Source of the DNA: Victivallales bacterium
Lineage (GTDB): Bacteria; Verrucomicrobiota; Lentisphaeria; Victivallales; GWF2-38-69
Reading direction: 5' to 3'
Length of the DNA: 33,060 bases
NCBI GenBank assembly: GCA_021733985.1
Contig: JAIPJT010000029.1
Span: 1 to 33,060 of the forward strand
The notes below the pieces were generated by a model that saw nothing but the letters and a program-made list of their open reading frames with translations, was not told the origin of the DNA and searched no databases. The stretch's first letter is position 1. Each line of letters starts with the position of its first letter. Below are positions 25,621-33,060 of this stretch, one piece after another. The translations under genes and the position numbers were made by a program.

Positions 25621-28600
25621 TTAACTTCTTATTAATTTAAGTAGCTCGTCTTCGTTTATTCTTGAAGCAGTGTCTGTTCCTTCAAGGATGTCTTCCGCCA
25701 GGCCTCTTTTTTCATTATGTAAGTGTATAATTTTCTCCTCAATCGTATTTTTCATAATCAGTCTGTAAATCGTAACCGGTCTTTGCTGACCGATCCTGTG
25801 AGCACGGTCGGAAGCCTGATCCTCAACAGCTGGATTCCACCACGGATCAAGATGAATAACGTAATCCGCAGCAGTTAAATTGAGACCGGTTCCACCCGCT
25901 TTTAAACTTAGTAAAAAAATGTCACTTTTGCCGGTCTGAAATCTTTCCACTGCTTTTTTTCTGTCATTTGGCTTAGTGCTTCCGTCAATATACTGGTATG
26001 TGATATGATTTTTGTCAAGCAGCCGCTTAATCATATTCAGGAAACGTACATACTGGCTGAAAACTAATGCTCTATGATTATTATCTTTTAGCTTAACCAC
26101 AGTTTGTAAAAAGGTCTTTATTTTACTATTTTCTATTTCTACATTTTTATTGACTAATGAAGAATGGCAGCAGGCCTGTCTAAGCTTAGTTATTTCTGCG
26201 AGCATATTGAAGCGTTTATTTTTATTATCAGTTTCAGATATATTTTCTATATTTTCGACAGCCTTCTGTCTGCAAGCCTCATAAAAAGTTTTTTCTTCAT
26301 CAGAAGATTCAATAAAAATATTCTGCTCAGTTTTTGGTGGAAGTTCTTCAAGAACATCAGTCTTTATTCGCCTTAATATAAATGGACTCATTAGATTTTT
26401 CAGTATTCTTTTTTCCTGAGTATTTCTGTCATTTTCAATAGGATTTATGAATTTTTTTTGAAAAGACTGCAGTGAACCTAACTGGCCGGGATTCAGAAAC
26501 CTAAAAATACTCCAAAGTTCACCAAGATGATTTTCGATAGGTGTACCGGTCAAAGCAAAACGGGTTGCTGCATTTAGTGAAACAGCGGCTTTCCATCGTT
26601 TTGTAGTTGGATTTTTTATGGCCTGCGCTTCATCCATCAGTATAAGCTGCCATTTCTTAGCAGCCAAATCGTCATTATTAATCTGCATTAAACCATAACT
26701 GCAAATTAGAACATCCATTTTCTTGAGAGATTTTATAAGCTGTACCCGGTTAGAAGATTCAGCAAAATAATGAATATTTAACGTTGGCGCAAATCTGCTA
26801 ATTTCATCTATCCAGGTAAAACAGACAGAAGTTGGTGCAACAACTAATGAAGGCCCATGTTTTGCTTTCTCAAGGAGCAGGGCAATTGACTGAACAGTTT
26901 TTCCAAGCCCCATATCGTCTGCCAGACAGCCGCCTACCCCCCAGTGAGCCAGCCTTGAAAGGAATTTATAACCGTCTTTCTGATAATCTCTTAGGTCTGC
27001 AGCCAACGTTCCCGGTATTCTCGGATTATGCTTTTCAAGTTTATTTAATTTTTCAATATGTTCAGTCCACTGTTTGTCAACTTCAGTTTTAGCCCCTTCG
27101 TTTTGGAAATTCTGCAGAACACGCGATCCAAGTTTATGAACCTTATTTTTTTCTGCTACAAACTTCAATTCTTCAATATGTTTTCTGAATTTTTCCGTCA
27201 GGCCTAAAAATTTACCTTCGCTCAGTTTTATAAAACGCCCTTCAGGCGAATTAAAGTTGTCGAGAAGGTATTTTAGTTTTACGATACCGCCATCATCAAG
27301 TTTTATATCGCCATCGAATTCGAACCAGTCATTTTTAGTTCTTAACTTCAAACTCATGTTTTTATATGAAACAGTCTGCTTTAAATTAAGACTTTCCCCC
27401 TTCGGCCATTCTATTAACAGACTGTGCTCTTCTTTATATTTTTTAACCTGTTCTAAAAGTTCAAGGCAGTCCTGTAAATCTTCGAAAATCCATTCATCGT
27501 TATTTGCATTAGTTTCCTGGAGCACTTGTATATTTTCTATAACTGTATCTGCATTTTTTCTTTCTTCCTTCAAATTTCTTATAACTTTATACCGAGTTCC
27601 AAGCTTTTTATTATTATTGCCTTCCGATAGAAAAGTCTGTATTTTTTCACCGTGCCCCGGACGAAGATAAGGTCCTTTATTATCAAACGGCCTTACCCAT
27701 AAATTTATTTTAAGGCCACGGTTTATCGGTATAAAATGTAAAATCATACAGGTACTGGGGTTTAGAGTCGGTAAGTCTATATTTTCAATATTTGAACGTA
27801 AAGCATATTTTCCTTTAAGATTCTTTTGAATTTCTTCAATTTGTTCTTTCTTTTCAAGGGGAACATTTAAACCTTTTTTTGTTAACAAATCTGCAGCTTC
27901 TACTGCATTGTCATCAAAGTTAATTAACTTATACCTTGTTTCTGTTTCTCGAACTAAGATCGGTTCCGGTTTATAATGATAATTAGACAAAGTTATTTTA
28001 TAGCCGTCTTTGTTTTCCTTAATAATTACCTCTATATTCCCTTTAACAATTTCAATATTTAAACCGTTGTCCTCATTAAAAACTAAAGAATGGCCGATCA
28101 TTGCTTCAAGAGCATCTGAATGGTTAAAGCTGTACTCTGCGTTGTGGTAATATCCGCCGCTGTATTTCTTTACGCAACGTGCTATTTTCCAGTCTTCCTC
28201 AGTGAAATATACAAGTTTACTATCTTTATTATATAATCTTGAAAGTGCAATTCTTTTACCTTTGGACCAGTTTCCATTTTTTAAAACTTTCTGTTCAACA
28301 GGTGTAATAAATAATTCATCAACATCAAGTTTCCATATTACACGATTTTGTTCTACGGTTGAACTTTTATCAGTTTTCTTTTTATCAGAAATCAGTTTTG
28401 TCAGAATTTCAAACTTATATTCCCAAAAGTCTTTTTTTCTGAAAAGTGATAAAAACCTTAATTTTTTATATGGGGTAACATTTTCTAAAAAATGCCTGCA
28501 GTTATTATTATCCTGAAATTTCAAGATTAATTCAGCCATTATATGTGCATGCAAAACCAGGCCTTCATCACGATAAACCTTAAACTTACCAACGTATTGC

Positions 28601-29943
28601 GACAGAGATTTTTTTACCCTCTCTTCATTAAGTAAATATTCTAAAATTATATATAACAATAAATTTCCAATATCATCTTTTAATTCGGACACAGAAAGCT
28701 TCAGGTTAAAAAAGTAGTTTTTAGCATATTGATAATTCCCCTCCTGCAGTTCAAGCAGAATATCCCAGTAATTTATTTCTTTGTATAAATCATCAAAATT
28801 ACGCCTTAACTTATTAATTTCAGTTTTAGCTTTTCTCATAGTCTTACTATCAGATAAATAGATCAATATAAGAAATTTTACAGCAATACTTTTATTAGTA
28901 AAACCGGCACCTTCCTTTTTTCTCTGTTTATTCATTGTATTTATCAAACTGCTTTTAGCTTCTGCAAAATTCCCGTTAATAAATTTTTCTATACCAGAAA
29001 TGAATAAAGTTTCAGCCTCTTCTCCATACATTTTTTCGTATTTCTTTTTAGAAAATATCCCAAGGGCTAAATCCAAATCAACAAAGTAATTCACTATAAC
29101 TTTATCGAGATAAATTTGATGGAGACCTTCATTGTTTTTATATAAATCAAGCCAGTAACCAAAATTGGCCTGCCTAATTCGTGTTAATCCCATAATTGAT
29201 GAAAATTTCGTAAAACTGAATAACAATTTTATATAATTATTTCGTTCTTCAAACCATTTATCATCATCAAAATCAGCATTATTGAAAAGTTTTATAAAAG
29301 TATTGAATAAATCTATTATTTTTTTTGACTTAGGAGCATACGACATTCCGGACATCTTTTTTGCTATATCCTGGAAACTGCTGTCAATATCATTCTTGTC
29401 ATCAGTTTCACCTTCTTCATCAGCTATAAAATACTTTTTGAAGAAATTCGAATTATTTTCATAAACTGCAAGATACAAACTTTGCGAAAAAACTGTTTCC
29501 TGTTTTTTCACAAAATCATAACGCAGAAAAAAATGTTCAGGCATAGCCTCTACACGTTTATTGTTGTAGTTTTTTATGATATCTGCTGTACTGTCGTGTT
29601 TGATAACCTTTTCTACATTCAAAAGCTGATCTTCCTCAATTATCCTTTTTTCATAGCTTTGATCCTGAACAGTTTCTTTGGCAATATAATGCCTCAGAGC
29701 AAGGTTGAGAAATTTACCATCTTCGAGGAGTCCCTCATTTTCGAATATGGAAAAGACCATTTTTAAATGAGAATGAGTAAATACTTTATCAGATTCTGTT
29801 TTAATACCAGCACTTCTGATACAATTTAAAAACTCGTTTTTATTCTCAGCTAAAAACAAAGCTTTAAACTGCAGTATCTTCTTATAAACTTCCGGTAAGC
29901 GGTTATATGCTCTTATTAGTTTTTCTGTATCAATATTCTTCAT
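25621..29943 (-). CDS. Large SNF2/Swi2-family helicase-like ATPase (1440 aa)
   Basis: The C-terminal third is a full SNF2 motor: motif I ADDMGLGKT (K1015), motif II LMDEAQ (D1104, E1105), motif III LTGTPIENHLGELWSIF, then the second RecA lobe with VFSQY, GGTGLNLTAADYV and QASDRAHRIGQQRPV as motif VI. Such proteins translocate along double-stranded DNA to remodel DNA-protein complexes rather than unwind it. The first roughly 950 residues are not recognisable: mostly helical from 1 to 600, then beta-rich from about 600 to 950. I see no SWIM zinc finger and no nuclease motif. Large bacterial SNF2 proteins with undefined N-termini are common, and some belong to defence systems (DISARM and others). 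Proximity to jetABCD makes a DNA-surveillance role plausible, but no Wadjet system is known to need it. It starts 16 bases after the dtd stop. Confidence 0.9.
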   Translation of the reverse strand: MKNIDTEKLIRAYNRLPEVYKKILQFKALFLAENKNEFLNCIRSAGIKTESDKVFTHSHLKMVFSIFENEGLLEDGKFLNLALRHYIAKETVQDQSYEKRIIEEDQLLNVEKVIKHDSTADIIKNYNNKRVEAMPEHFFLRYDFVKKQETVFSQSLYLAVYENNSNFFKKYFIADEEGETDDKNDIDSSFQDIAKKMSGMSYAPKSKKIIDLFNTFIKLFNNADFDDDKWFEERNNYIKLLFSFTKFSSIMGLTRIRQANFGYWLDLYKNNEGLHQIYLDKVIVNYFVDLDLALGIFSKKKYEKMYGEEAETLFISGIEKFINGNFAEAKSSLINTMNKQRKKEGAGFTNKSIAVKFLILIYLSDSKTMRKAKTEINKLRRNFDDLYKEINYWDILLELQEGNYQYAKNYFFNLKLSVSELKDDIGNLLLYIILEYLLNEERVKKSLSQYVGKFKVYRDEGLVLHAHIMAELILKFQDNNNCRHFLENVTPYKKLRFLSLFRKKDFWEYKFEILTKLISDKKKTDKSSTVEQNRVIWKLDVDELFITPVEQKVLKNGNWSKGKRIALSRLYNKDSKLVYFTEEDWKIARCVKKYSGGYYHNAEYSFNHSDALEAMIGHSLVFNEDNGLNIEIVKGNIEVIIKENKDGYKITLSNYHYKPEPILVRETETRYKLINFDDNAVEAADLLTKKGLNVPLEKKEQIEEIQKNLKGKYALRSNIENIDLPTLNPSTCMILHFIPINRGLKINLWVRPFDNKGPYLRPGHGEKIQTFLSEGNNNKKLGTRYKVIRNLKEERKNADTVIENIQVLQETNANNDEWIFEDLQDCLELLEQVKKYKEEHSLLIEWPKGESLNLKQTVSYKNMSLKLRTKNDWFEFDGDIKLDDGGIVKLKYLLDNFNSPEGRFIKLSEGKFLGLTEKFRKHIEELKFVAEKNKVHKLGSRVLQNFQNEGAKTEVDKQWTEHIEKLNKLEKHNPRIPGTLAADLRDYQKDGYKFLSRLAHWGVGGCLADDMGLGKTVQSIALLLEKAKHGPSLVVAPTSVCFTWIDEISRFAPTLNIHYFAESSNRVQLIKSLKKMDVLICSYGLMQINNDDLAAKKWQLILMDEAQAIKNPTTKRWKAAVSLNAATRFALTGTPIENHLGELWSIFRFLNPGQLGSLQSFQKKFINPIENDRNTQEKRILKNLMSPFILRRIKTDVLEELPPKTEQNIFIESSDEEKTFYEACRQKAVENIENISETDNKNKRFNMLAEITKLRQACCHSSLVNKNVEIENSKIKTFLQTVVKLKDNNHRALVFSQYVRFLNMIKRLLDKNHITYQYIDGSTKPNDRKKAVERFQTGKSDIFLLSLKAGGTGLNLTAADYVIHLDPWWNPAVEDQASDRAHRIGQQRPVTIYRLIMKNTIEEKIIHLHNEKRGLAEDILEGTDTASRINEDELLKLIRS

Positions 29944-29959
29944 TAGTTCTCTCTAAAAA

Positions 29960-30397
29960 TTATTTTTCTATCATTAAGGTAACCGGGCCTGAGTTATGGA
30001 TATCCACTTCCATGCCGGCGCCGAAAATCCCGGTCTCTACCTTTACACCTGTCTTTTTAAGTTGTTCAACAAAATACTCATAAAGAGGTATTGCATGTTC
30101 CGGCCTTGCCGCTTCTACAAAACTCGGGCGCCTTCCTTTTCTGCAGTCACCGTAAAGTGTAAACTGTGAAATTACCAGAAGTTCTCCTTCTACTTCCTTT
30201 AATGATAAATTCATCTTACCGTGTTCATCTTTAAACACCCGTAAATTAGCTACTTTATCTGCTACAAAATCTGCTTCTTTTTTCGTGTCTTTATGAGTTA
30301 TCCCAAGCAGAACCACAAAACCTTTATCTATCCTGCCTTTCGTCTCATTTTCAATAGTAACAGAAGCTTCTGAGACTCTCTGAATCAATGCTTTCAT
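29960..30397 (-). CDS. dtd: D-aminoacyl-tRNA deacylase
   Basis: A 145-residue DTD, which removes D-amino acids (and glycine mischarged on tRNA-Ala) from tRNAs. It starts [15 protein letters not shown], contains the active-site motif SQFTLYGD near residue 77, GRRPSF, and ends with the second signature [11 protein letters not shown] that carries the cross-subunit Gly-cisPro-type loop. Length equals the family norm. AGGAG stands nine bases before the ATG. It is the first gene of the minus-strand run dtd-SNF2-dxr-jetABCD and reads divergently from the lipoprotein gene at 30614. Confidence 0.97.
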   Translation of the reverse strand: MKALIQRVSEASVTIENETKGRIDKGFVVLLGITHKDTKKEADFVADKVANLRVFKDEHGKMNLSLKEVEGELLVISQFTLYGDCRKGRRPSFVEAARPEHAIPLYEYFVEQLKKTGVKVETGIFGAGMEVDIHNSGPVTLMIEK

Positions 30398-30580
30398 TTT
30401 ACTTAACTCCTGAAGTTTTTATTTAAATCGTATTTTGAATTGGTTTTTCTTTATACGAGATTGTAATAAAAAATGATCATACTATAATTCATTATTATAA
30501 GGAACAAGAAATATTTTATTACAAATACTACTGTTTTTAATCTAATATTTTGAACTTAAGGAAAACTTGTAAAAAATTAA

Positions 30581-30586
30581 TATAAT
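30581..30586 (+). promoter_or_regulatory. Putative -10 box of the lipoprotein operon
   Basis: A perfect TATAAT lies 27 bases before the ATG at 30614 in the divergent dtd/lipoprotein gap. The nearest -35-like TTGAAC (30550-30555) is too far away (25 bases), so the match is incomplete. Confidence 0.35.
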
Positions 30587-30613
30587 ATAAAAATAGAAGT
30601 TTGAGATAATACA

Positions 30614-31018
30614 ATGAAAATTAAATATTTCTACTTTTTGTTTTCTCTATTTCTTTTACTCTTGCTTTGCGGTTGCAATTCATCTGAATATGGAAGTAAA
30701 AAGAATTCTCCTTTTACGCAGGGTAATGTCCAGTTAACACTGAAAAAGAATAAAACAACACAGGCTGAAGTGCTTGATAAATTCGGCCCTCCAAATGTTA
30801 TGACAATCGATTCTGACGGAAATGAGGTCTGGACTTACCAGAAAAACGCAATGGTGACACACAGCAAAAAATCAGGATTCTACGGCTCTGTCATATTAGC
30901 CGGTGGAGAGTCCGGGGCAGCCGGCTTTGAACAGACTGTAAGATCTATGACACTTATTATCAAATTTAATGAAGAAAAAAAAGTTGTCGGGTTTAAAAGT
31001 ATGTCCACAAGCTTTTGA
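30614..31018 (+). CDS. BamE/SmpA-like outer-membrane lipoprotein
   Basis: A 134-residue lipoprotein: a very hydrophobic signal peptide ends at C21 (LCGC lipobox). The mature part begins with a Ser/Lys/Asn linker and then follows the SmpA/OmlA/BamE pattern: LTLKKNKTTQAEVLDKFGPPN, where a short helix with T-x-x-E-V-x-x-x-F/L-G-x-P leads into a beta-hairpin ending in VWTYQ. A Gly-rich stretch (YGSVILAGGESGAAGF) is inserted before the final strand, where BamE is usually shorter. BamE assists beta-barrel assembly, but this two-layer fold is also used by other envelope proteins, so it may be a paralogue. It stands first in a run of four exported proteins. Confidence 0.75.
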   Translation: MKIKYFYFLFSLFLLLLLCGCNSSEYGSKKNSPFTQGNVQLTLKKNKTTQAEVLDKFGPPNVMTIDSDGNEVWTYQKNAMVTHSKKSGFYGSVILAGGESGAAGFEQTVRSMTLIIKFNEEKKVVGFKSMSTSF

Positions 31019-31035
31019 TATTAATTATTAAAGCA

Positions 31036-31533
31036 ATGAAAACACTATTTTACAATAAACATTTCTTATATGCCTTATTTGCAGCAGCACTTCTGACGAC
31101 AGCCGGCTGTGTTGCTCCTCAAAAACCGCAAATGACTTCTCTTCAGCTTCAATCCATTCAGGCAAGAACTTTTAAAACCACTAAAAGGCTGGCCTTCAAT
31201 TCAGTATTAACTGTATTTCAGGACCTTGGATATATTGTTTCTTCTGCAAACTATGATACCGGCTTTATAACGGCCGAGAGCCCAACTACTACTGAATTCT
31301 CTTTCATTGACGGAGGCAGAGTAATAAAAAAAACAAAAACAACGGCATTTATCAGAAAGCTTAGAAACGGAAAAACAAGAGTACGCCTGAATTTTGTCAA
31401 TCATAAGGAGATCCCTCTGAATAAGGGCAGTAAAACAGTTCAGGATAAAGCAGTAATTACACCTTCAGTTTACCAGAATGCCTTTAACAAAATACGCGAA
31501 TGTCTATTTATAACTTCTAATGTTGACGCATAA
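31036..31533 (+). CDS. Lipoprotein of unknown function (165 aa)
   Basis: I place the start at the ATG at 31036; a TTG 21 bases upstream overlaps the previous stop and would lengthen the signal peptide needlessly. The signal peptide ends in a TAGC lipobox with C25. The mature domain looks alpha/beta: SVLTVFQDLGYIVSSANYDTGFITAES, then a strand-rich Lys/Thr stretch and TRVRLNFVNHKE. The repeated helix followed by GYIVSSANYDTGFITA resembles small lipoproteins in which one helix packs on a sheet, but I do not recognise the family with certainty. The only gap from the previous gene is 17 bases, so the genes are likely co-transcribed. Confidence 0.75.
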   Translation: MKTLFYNKHFLYALFAAALLTTAGCVAPQKPQMTSLQLQSIQARTFKTTKRLAFNSVLTVFQDLGYIVSSANYDTGFITAESPTTTEFSFIDGGRVIKKTKTTAFIRKLRNGKTRVRLNFVNHKEIPLNKGSKTVQDKAVITPSVYQNAFNKIRECLFITSNVDA

Positions 31534-31558
31534 CTATAAAAATAATTAAGGGAGAAAC

Positions 31559-32113
31559 ATGGATACAAAAAAAGTAATTAACTATTTAATTTTTCTAATA
31601 ACGGTTTGTGTTTTTACCTCATGCGAAACTGTTCCCCCGGGAACTGCACCGACAAAAACAATAGCACCGGTAAAAACCATTTCACGGGACAAAACTCTTA
31701 CTAAAAATACAGCTGTTAACGCAATGGTTACTCAAATAATTTCAAGCCGGATTATAATATCACAGGATACCCCCCCTACAGTTAAGTTTATCCCTATACC
31801 CATTGACTTAAACTCCCAATTAGAAACTGAAAGAATTCATCAGTTTAACAGACTTGCTTTAAGGGTGTATAAAAAACTTCTCTTTTCAGAACTTATAATT
31901 CCGACGACTTCATTAACAGATTTTGATTATGCCCTTGTTTCCAGCTTTATAGAAAAACCTTTTTTTGAAAGCCATATAGAGAAATTTAAAATATATACAT
32001 GGCACCTCTCTTTATATTCTCCTTCTGATAGGAGAAATGCAAAATGGTCTTACAGCCTGGATGTATCCATGCCAAAACATAAAAAAAATAAAAAGGATTT
32101 GAAGGATGGGTAA
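31559..32113 (+). CDS. Lipoprotein of unknown function (184 aa)
   Basis: A 184-residue lipoprotein with lipobox FTSC (C22). It begins with a Thr/Pro/Lys-rich linker of about 25 residues, often used to span the periplasm. The folded part has TKNTAVNAMVTQIISSRII, a strand VKFIPIPID, a helix with RIHQFNRLALRVYKKLLFSELI, then DFDYALVSSFIEKPF and YTWHLSLYSPSDRRNAKWSYSLDVSM. The order, a long helix then a strand pair reading out an S/T-containing activity segment, has some likeness to LpoB/DUF4136-type envelope proteins, but the match is too weak for a name. GGGAG precedes the ATG. The 3' end overlaps the next gene by 8 bases. Confidence 0.72.
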   Translation: MDTKKVINYLIFLITVCVFTSCETVPPGTAPTKTIAPVKTISRDKTLTKNTAVNAMVTQIISSRIIISQDTPPTVKFIPIPIDLNSQLETERIHQFNRLALRVYKKLLFSELIIPTTSLTDFDYALVSSFIEKPFFESHIEKFKIYTWHLSLYSPSDRRNAKWSYSLDVSMPKHKKNKKDLKDG

Positions 32114-32660
32114 AACTGCACTCAAACCATTTCTAATTATTATATTTATTACTTTAACCGGTTTAGTCTCTCAGGCATATCAAAGTTCAAATAATGAATT
32201 TACTCTGCATTTAACCGGGTTAAAGAATAACCAAGAAGCACCCCTATACTGTATAAGTACTTCTCTTGGAGGAAAAAATATCTCTCCGGAAGTAACATGG
32301 AAAAATCCTCCTAAAGATACAAAATCTTTTGTCCTAACCTGTATAGACAAAAATCCGGTAGCTAATAACTGGGTACACTGGATGCTGTTAAACATTCCTT
32401 CCTCAGAAAGAAAAATACCTGAAAACGGTCCGGTAAAAGGAATTATATGTAATAATTCTTTTGGATATCCGGGATATGGAGGGCCGCAGCCGCCTAAAGG
32501 CACTGGCGATCATAAGTATGTTTTTACACTCTATGCACTGGATAAAATATTAAAAGATGTAACAGCTAACAGCTTTTATTCAGAAGCAGTACTTCTGAAT
32601 ATGATCAAAGGGAACATCATTGACAAATCTACCTTTGTACTGAACTACAAAAATAGTTAA
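32106..32660 (+). CDS. Secreted PEBP-family protein (YbhB/YbcL-like)
   Basis: A 184-residue protein with a cleavable signal peptide (likely cut after SQA, residue 24) and no lipobox, so it is probably periplasmic. The mature domain is a bacterial phosphatidylethanolamine-binding protein: GGKNISPEVTWKNPP, SFVLTCIDKNPVANNWVHWMLLNIP, GYGGPQPPKGTGDHKYVFTLYALD. These carry the ligand-pocket Asp, His and the PPxGxHxY loop typical of YbhB/YbcL. The biological role of the bacterial family is unclear; YbcL-type members have been linked to host-response modulation in uropathogens. It overlaps the upstream lipoprotein gene by 8 bases, so translation is likely coupled. It is the last gene before the non-coding end region. 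Confidence 0.92.
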   Translation: MGKTALKPFLIIIFITLTGLVSQAYQSSNNEFTLHLTGLKNNQEAPLYCISTSLGGKNISPEVTWKNPPKDTKSFVLTCIDKNPVANNWVHWMLLNIPSSERKIPENGPVKGIICNNSFGYPGYGGPQPPKGTGDHKYVFTLYALDKILKDVTANSFYSEAVLLNMIKGNIIDKSTFVLNYKNS

Positions 32661-32958
32661 GCCGGATCATTAATTGCGTAATATGTGTAGTTGTAAGGCA
32701 GTAAAATACAGTTGTACAAAGGCTTGCTTTGCACTGATACAGTTAGGAAATATACTTATGTTTTATGATCATAAGTAATTTTACGAGTTAGAAAAAATAC
32801 AGAATTTTTAACAACTCTTTCCGCTTTACATCCGTTATTATTTTATGGAACCGTTATTAAAGAATAATTCTGTTTTTTAATAAACAGCCCTTGAATGCGG
32901 AAATTCTTCCGGCTGTTTATTACTCAATGTCATTGAATTAAGAAATTGAGCATCAAAT
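32661..32958. other. Intergenic region with inverted repeats, no gene seen
   Basis: Contains ACTTATG (32754-32760) pairing with CATAAGT (32770-32776); two copies of CCGTTATTA at about 32832 and 32851; ACAGAATT (about 32799) against AATTCTGT then T6 (about 32866-32878), a possible long-loop terminator; and a perfect 11-bp stem AATAAACAGCC (32879-32889)/GGCTGTTTATT (32911-32921). It also carries the palindromic TCAATGTCATTGAATTAAG at 32923-32941, shared with about 2038. No promoter or ORF with support was found. Confidence 0.5.
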
Positions 32959-33059
32959 TTTAGTGTATGGTTGGAGTTCAAGCTCTTGTCGTGTCGAATG
33001 ACGTGATTAGCTTGTCTGGCTGAATATTCTGCCTAACACACTAAAGTGCGAACTCCAAC
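32959..33059. repeat. Hairpin-bounded element at the window end
   Basis: GTTGGAGTTC (32970-32979) and GAACTCCAAC (33050-33059) are perfect 10-bp inverted arms of a 90-base unit. Inside, CAAGCT (32979-32984) pairs with AGCTTG (33009-33014). TTTAGTGT (32959-32966) is complementary to ACACTAAA (33038-33045) in crossed order, so a pseudoknot or an alternative fold is possible. Nothing codes for protein here. The far side may extend past the window. Confidence 0.55.
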
Positions 33060-33060
33060 G

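Noticed and set aside
32180-32503. 107-residue open frame antisense to the PEBP gene
   Set aside because: Opposite a gene with clear family motifs, and it has no motif of its own.

Overview
The window looks like chromosomal DNA from an AT-rich, Gram-negative (two-membrane) bacterium. Several proteins have lipobox signal peptides, and there is a BamE/SmpA-like lipoprotein, a bacterial-type AspRS, LeuRS, trigger factor, ClpP/ClpX and DXR (non-mevalonate isoprenoid pathway). I cannot name the species. A PVC-type lineage such as Lentisphaerota is only a guess from general gene style and from the many structured intergenic repeats. I saw no rRNA, tRNA, CRISPR array, transposase or integrase.

Layout. 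1-531: 5' part of a membrane glycosyltransferase (GT-C/PMT-like) on the minus strand, running off the left edge. 724-5883 (+): a stand-alone formyltransferase-fold protein, an unrecognised 66-residue protein with a strong terminator, a PHP phosphoesterase and leuS. These are separated by two unusually structured intergenic stretches (1948-2336 and 5884-6311). 6312-10295 (-): a Mop-type molybdate-binding protein, a group III iron alcohol dehydrogenase, a YjbQ-family protein and aspS. 10576-13891 (+): the tig-clpP-clpX protein-quality operon. 14185-17198 (-): an LCAT-like lipoprotein hydrolase and a second GT-C-like membrane protein.

17305-30397 (-) is the most notable part. Reading in the direction of transcription it holds dtd, a 1440-residue SNF2 helicase, dxr, then jetA, jetB, jetC and jetD. 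The last four form a complete Wadjet/MksFEBG-type SMC anti-plasmid system: kleisin-like subunit, small winged-helix-type subunit, SMC-like ATPase, and Toprim nuclease with visible catalytic residues. jetA begins about 10 nt after the dxr stop, jetA/jetB/jetC overlap, and jetD follows after a 94-nt gap that can form alternative hairpins. The defence genes therefore appear to be read from a chain that starts in housekeeping genes.

30614-32660 (+): a cluster of three small lipoproteins and a secreted PEBP/YbhB-family protein. 32661-33060: a non-coding end region with several inverted repeats, including a roughly 100-nt hairpin-bounded element.

A roughly 170-180 bp dispersed repeat occurs twice (7811-7980 and 13908-14088), and a shorter palindromic motif recurs at about 2040, 2211 (inverted) and 32923. 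These point to families of structured intergenic elements in this genome.
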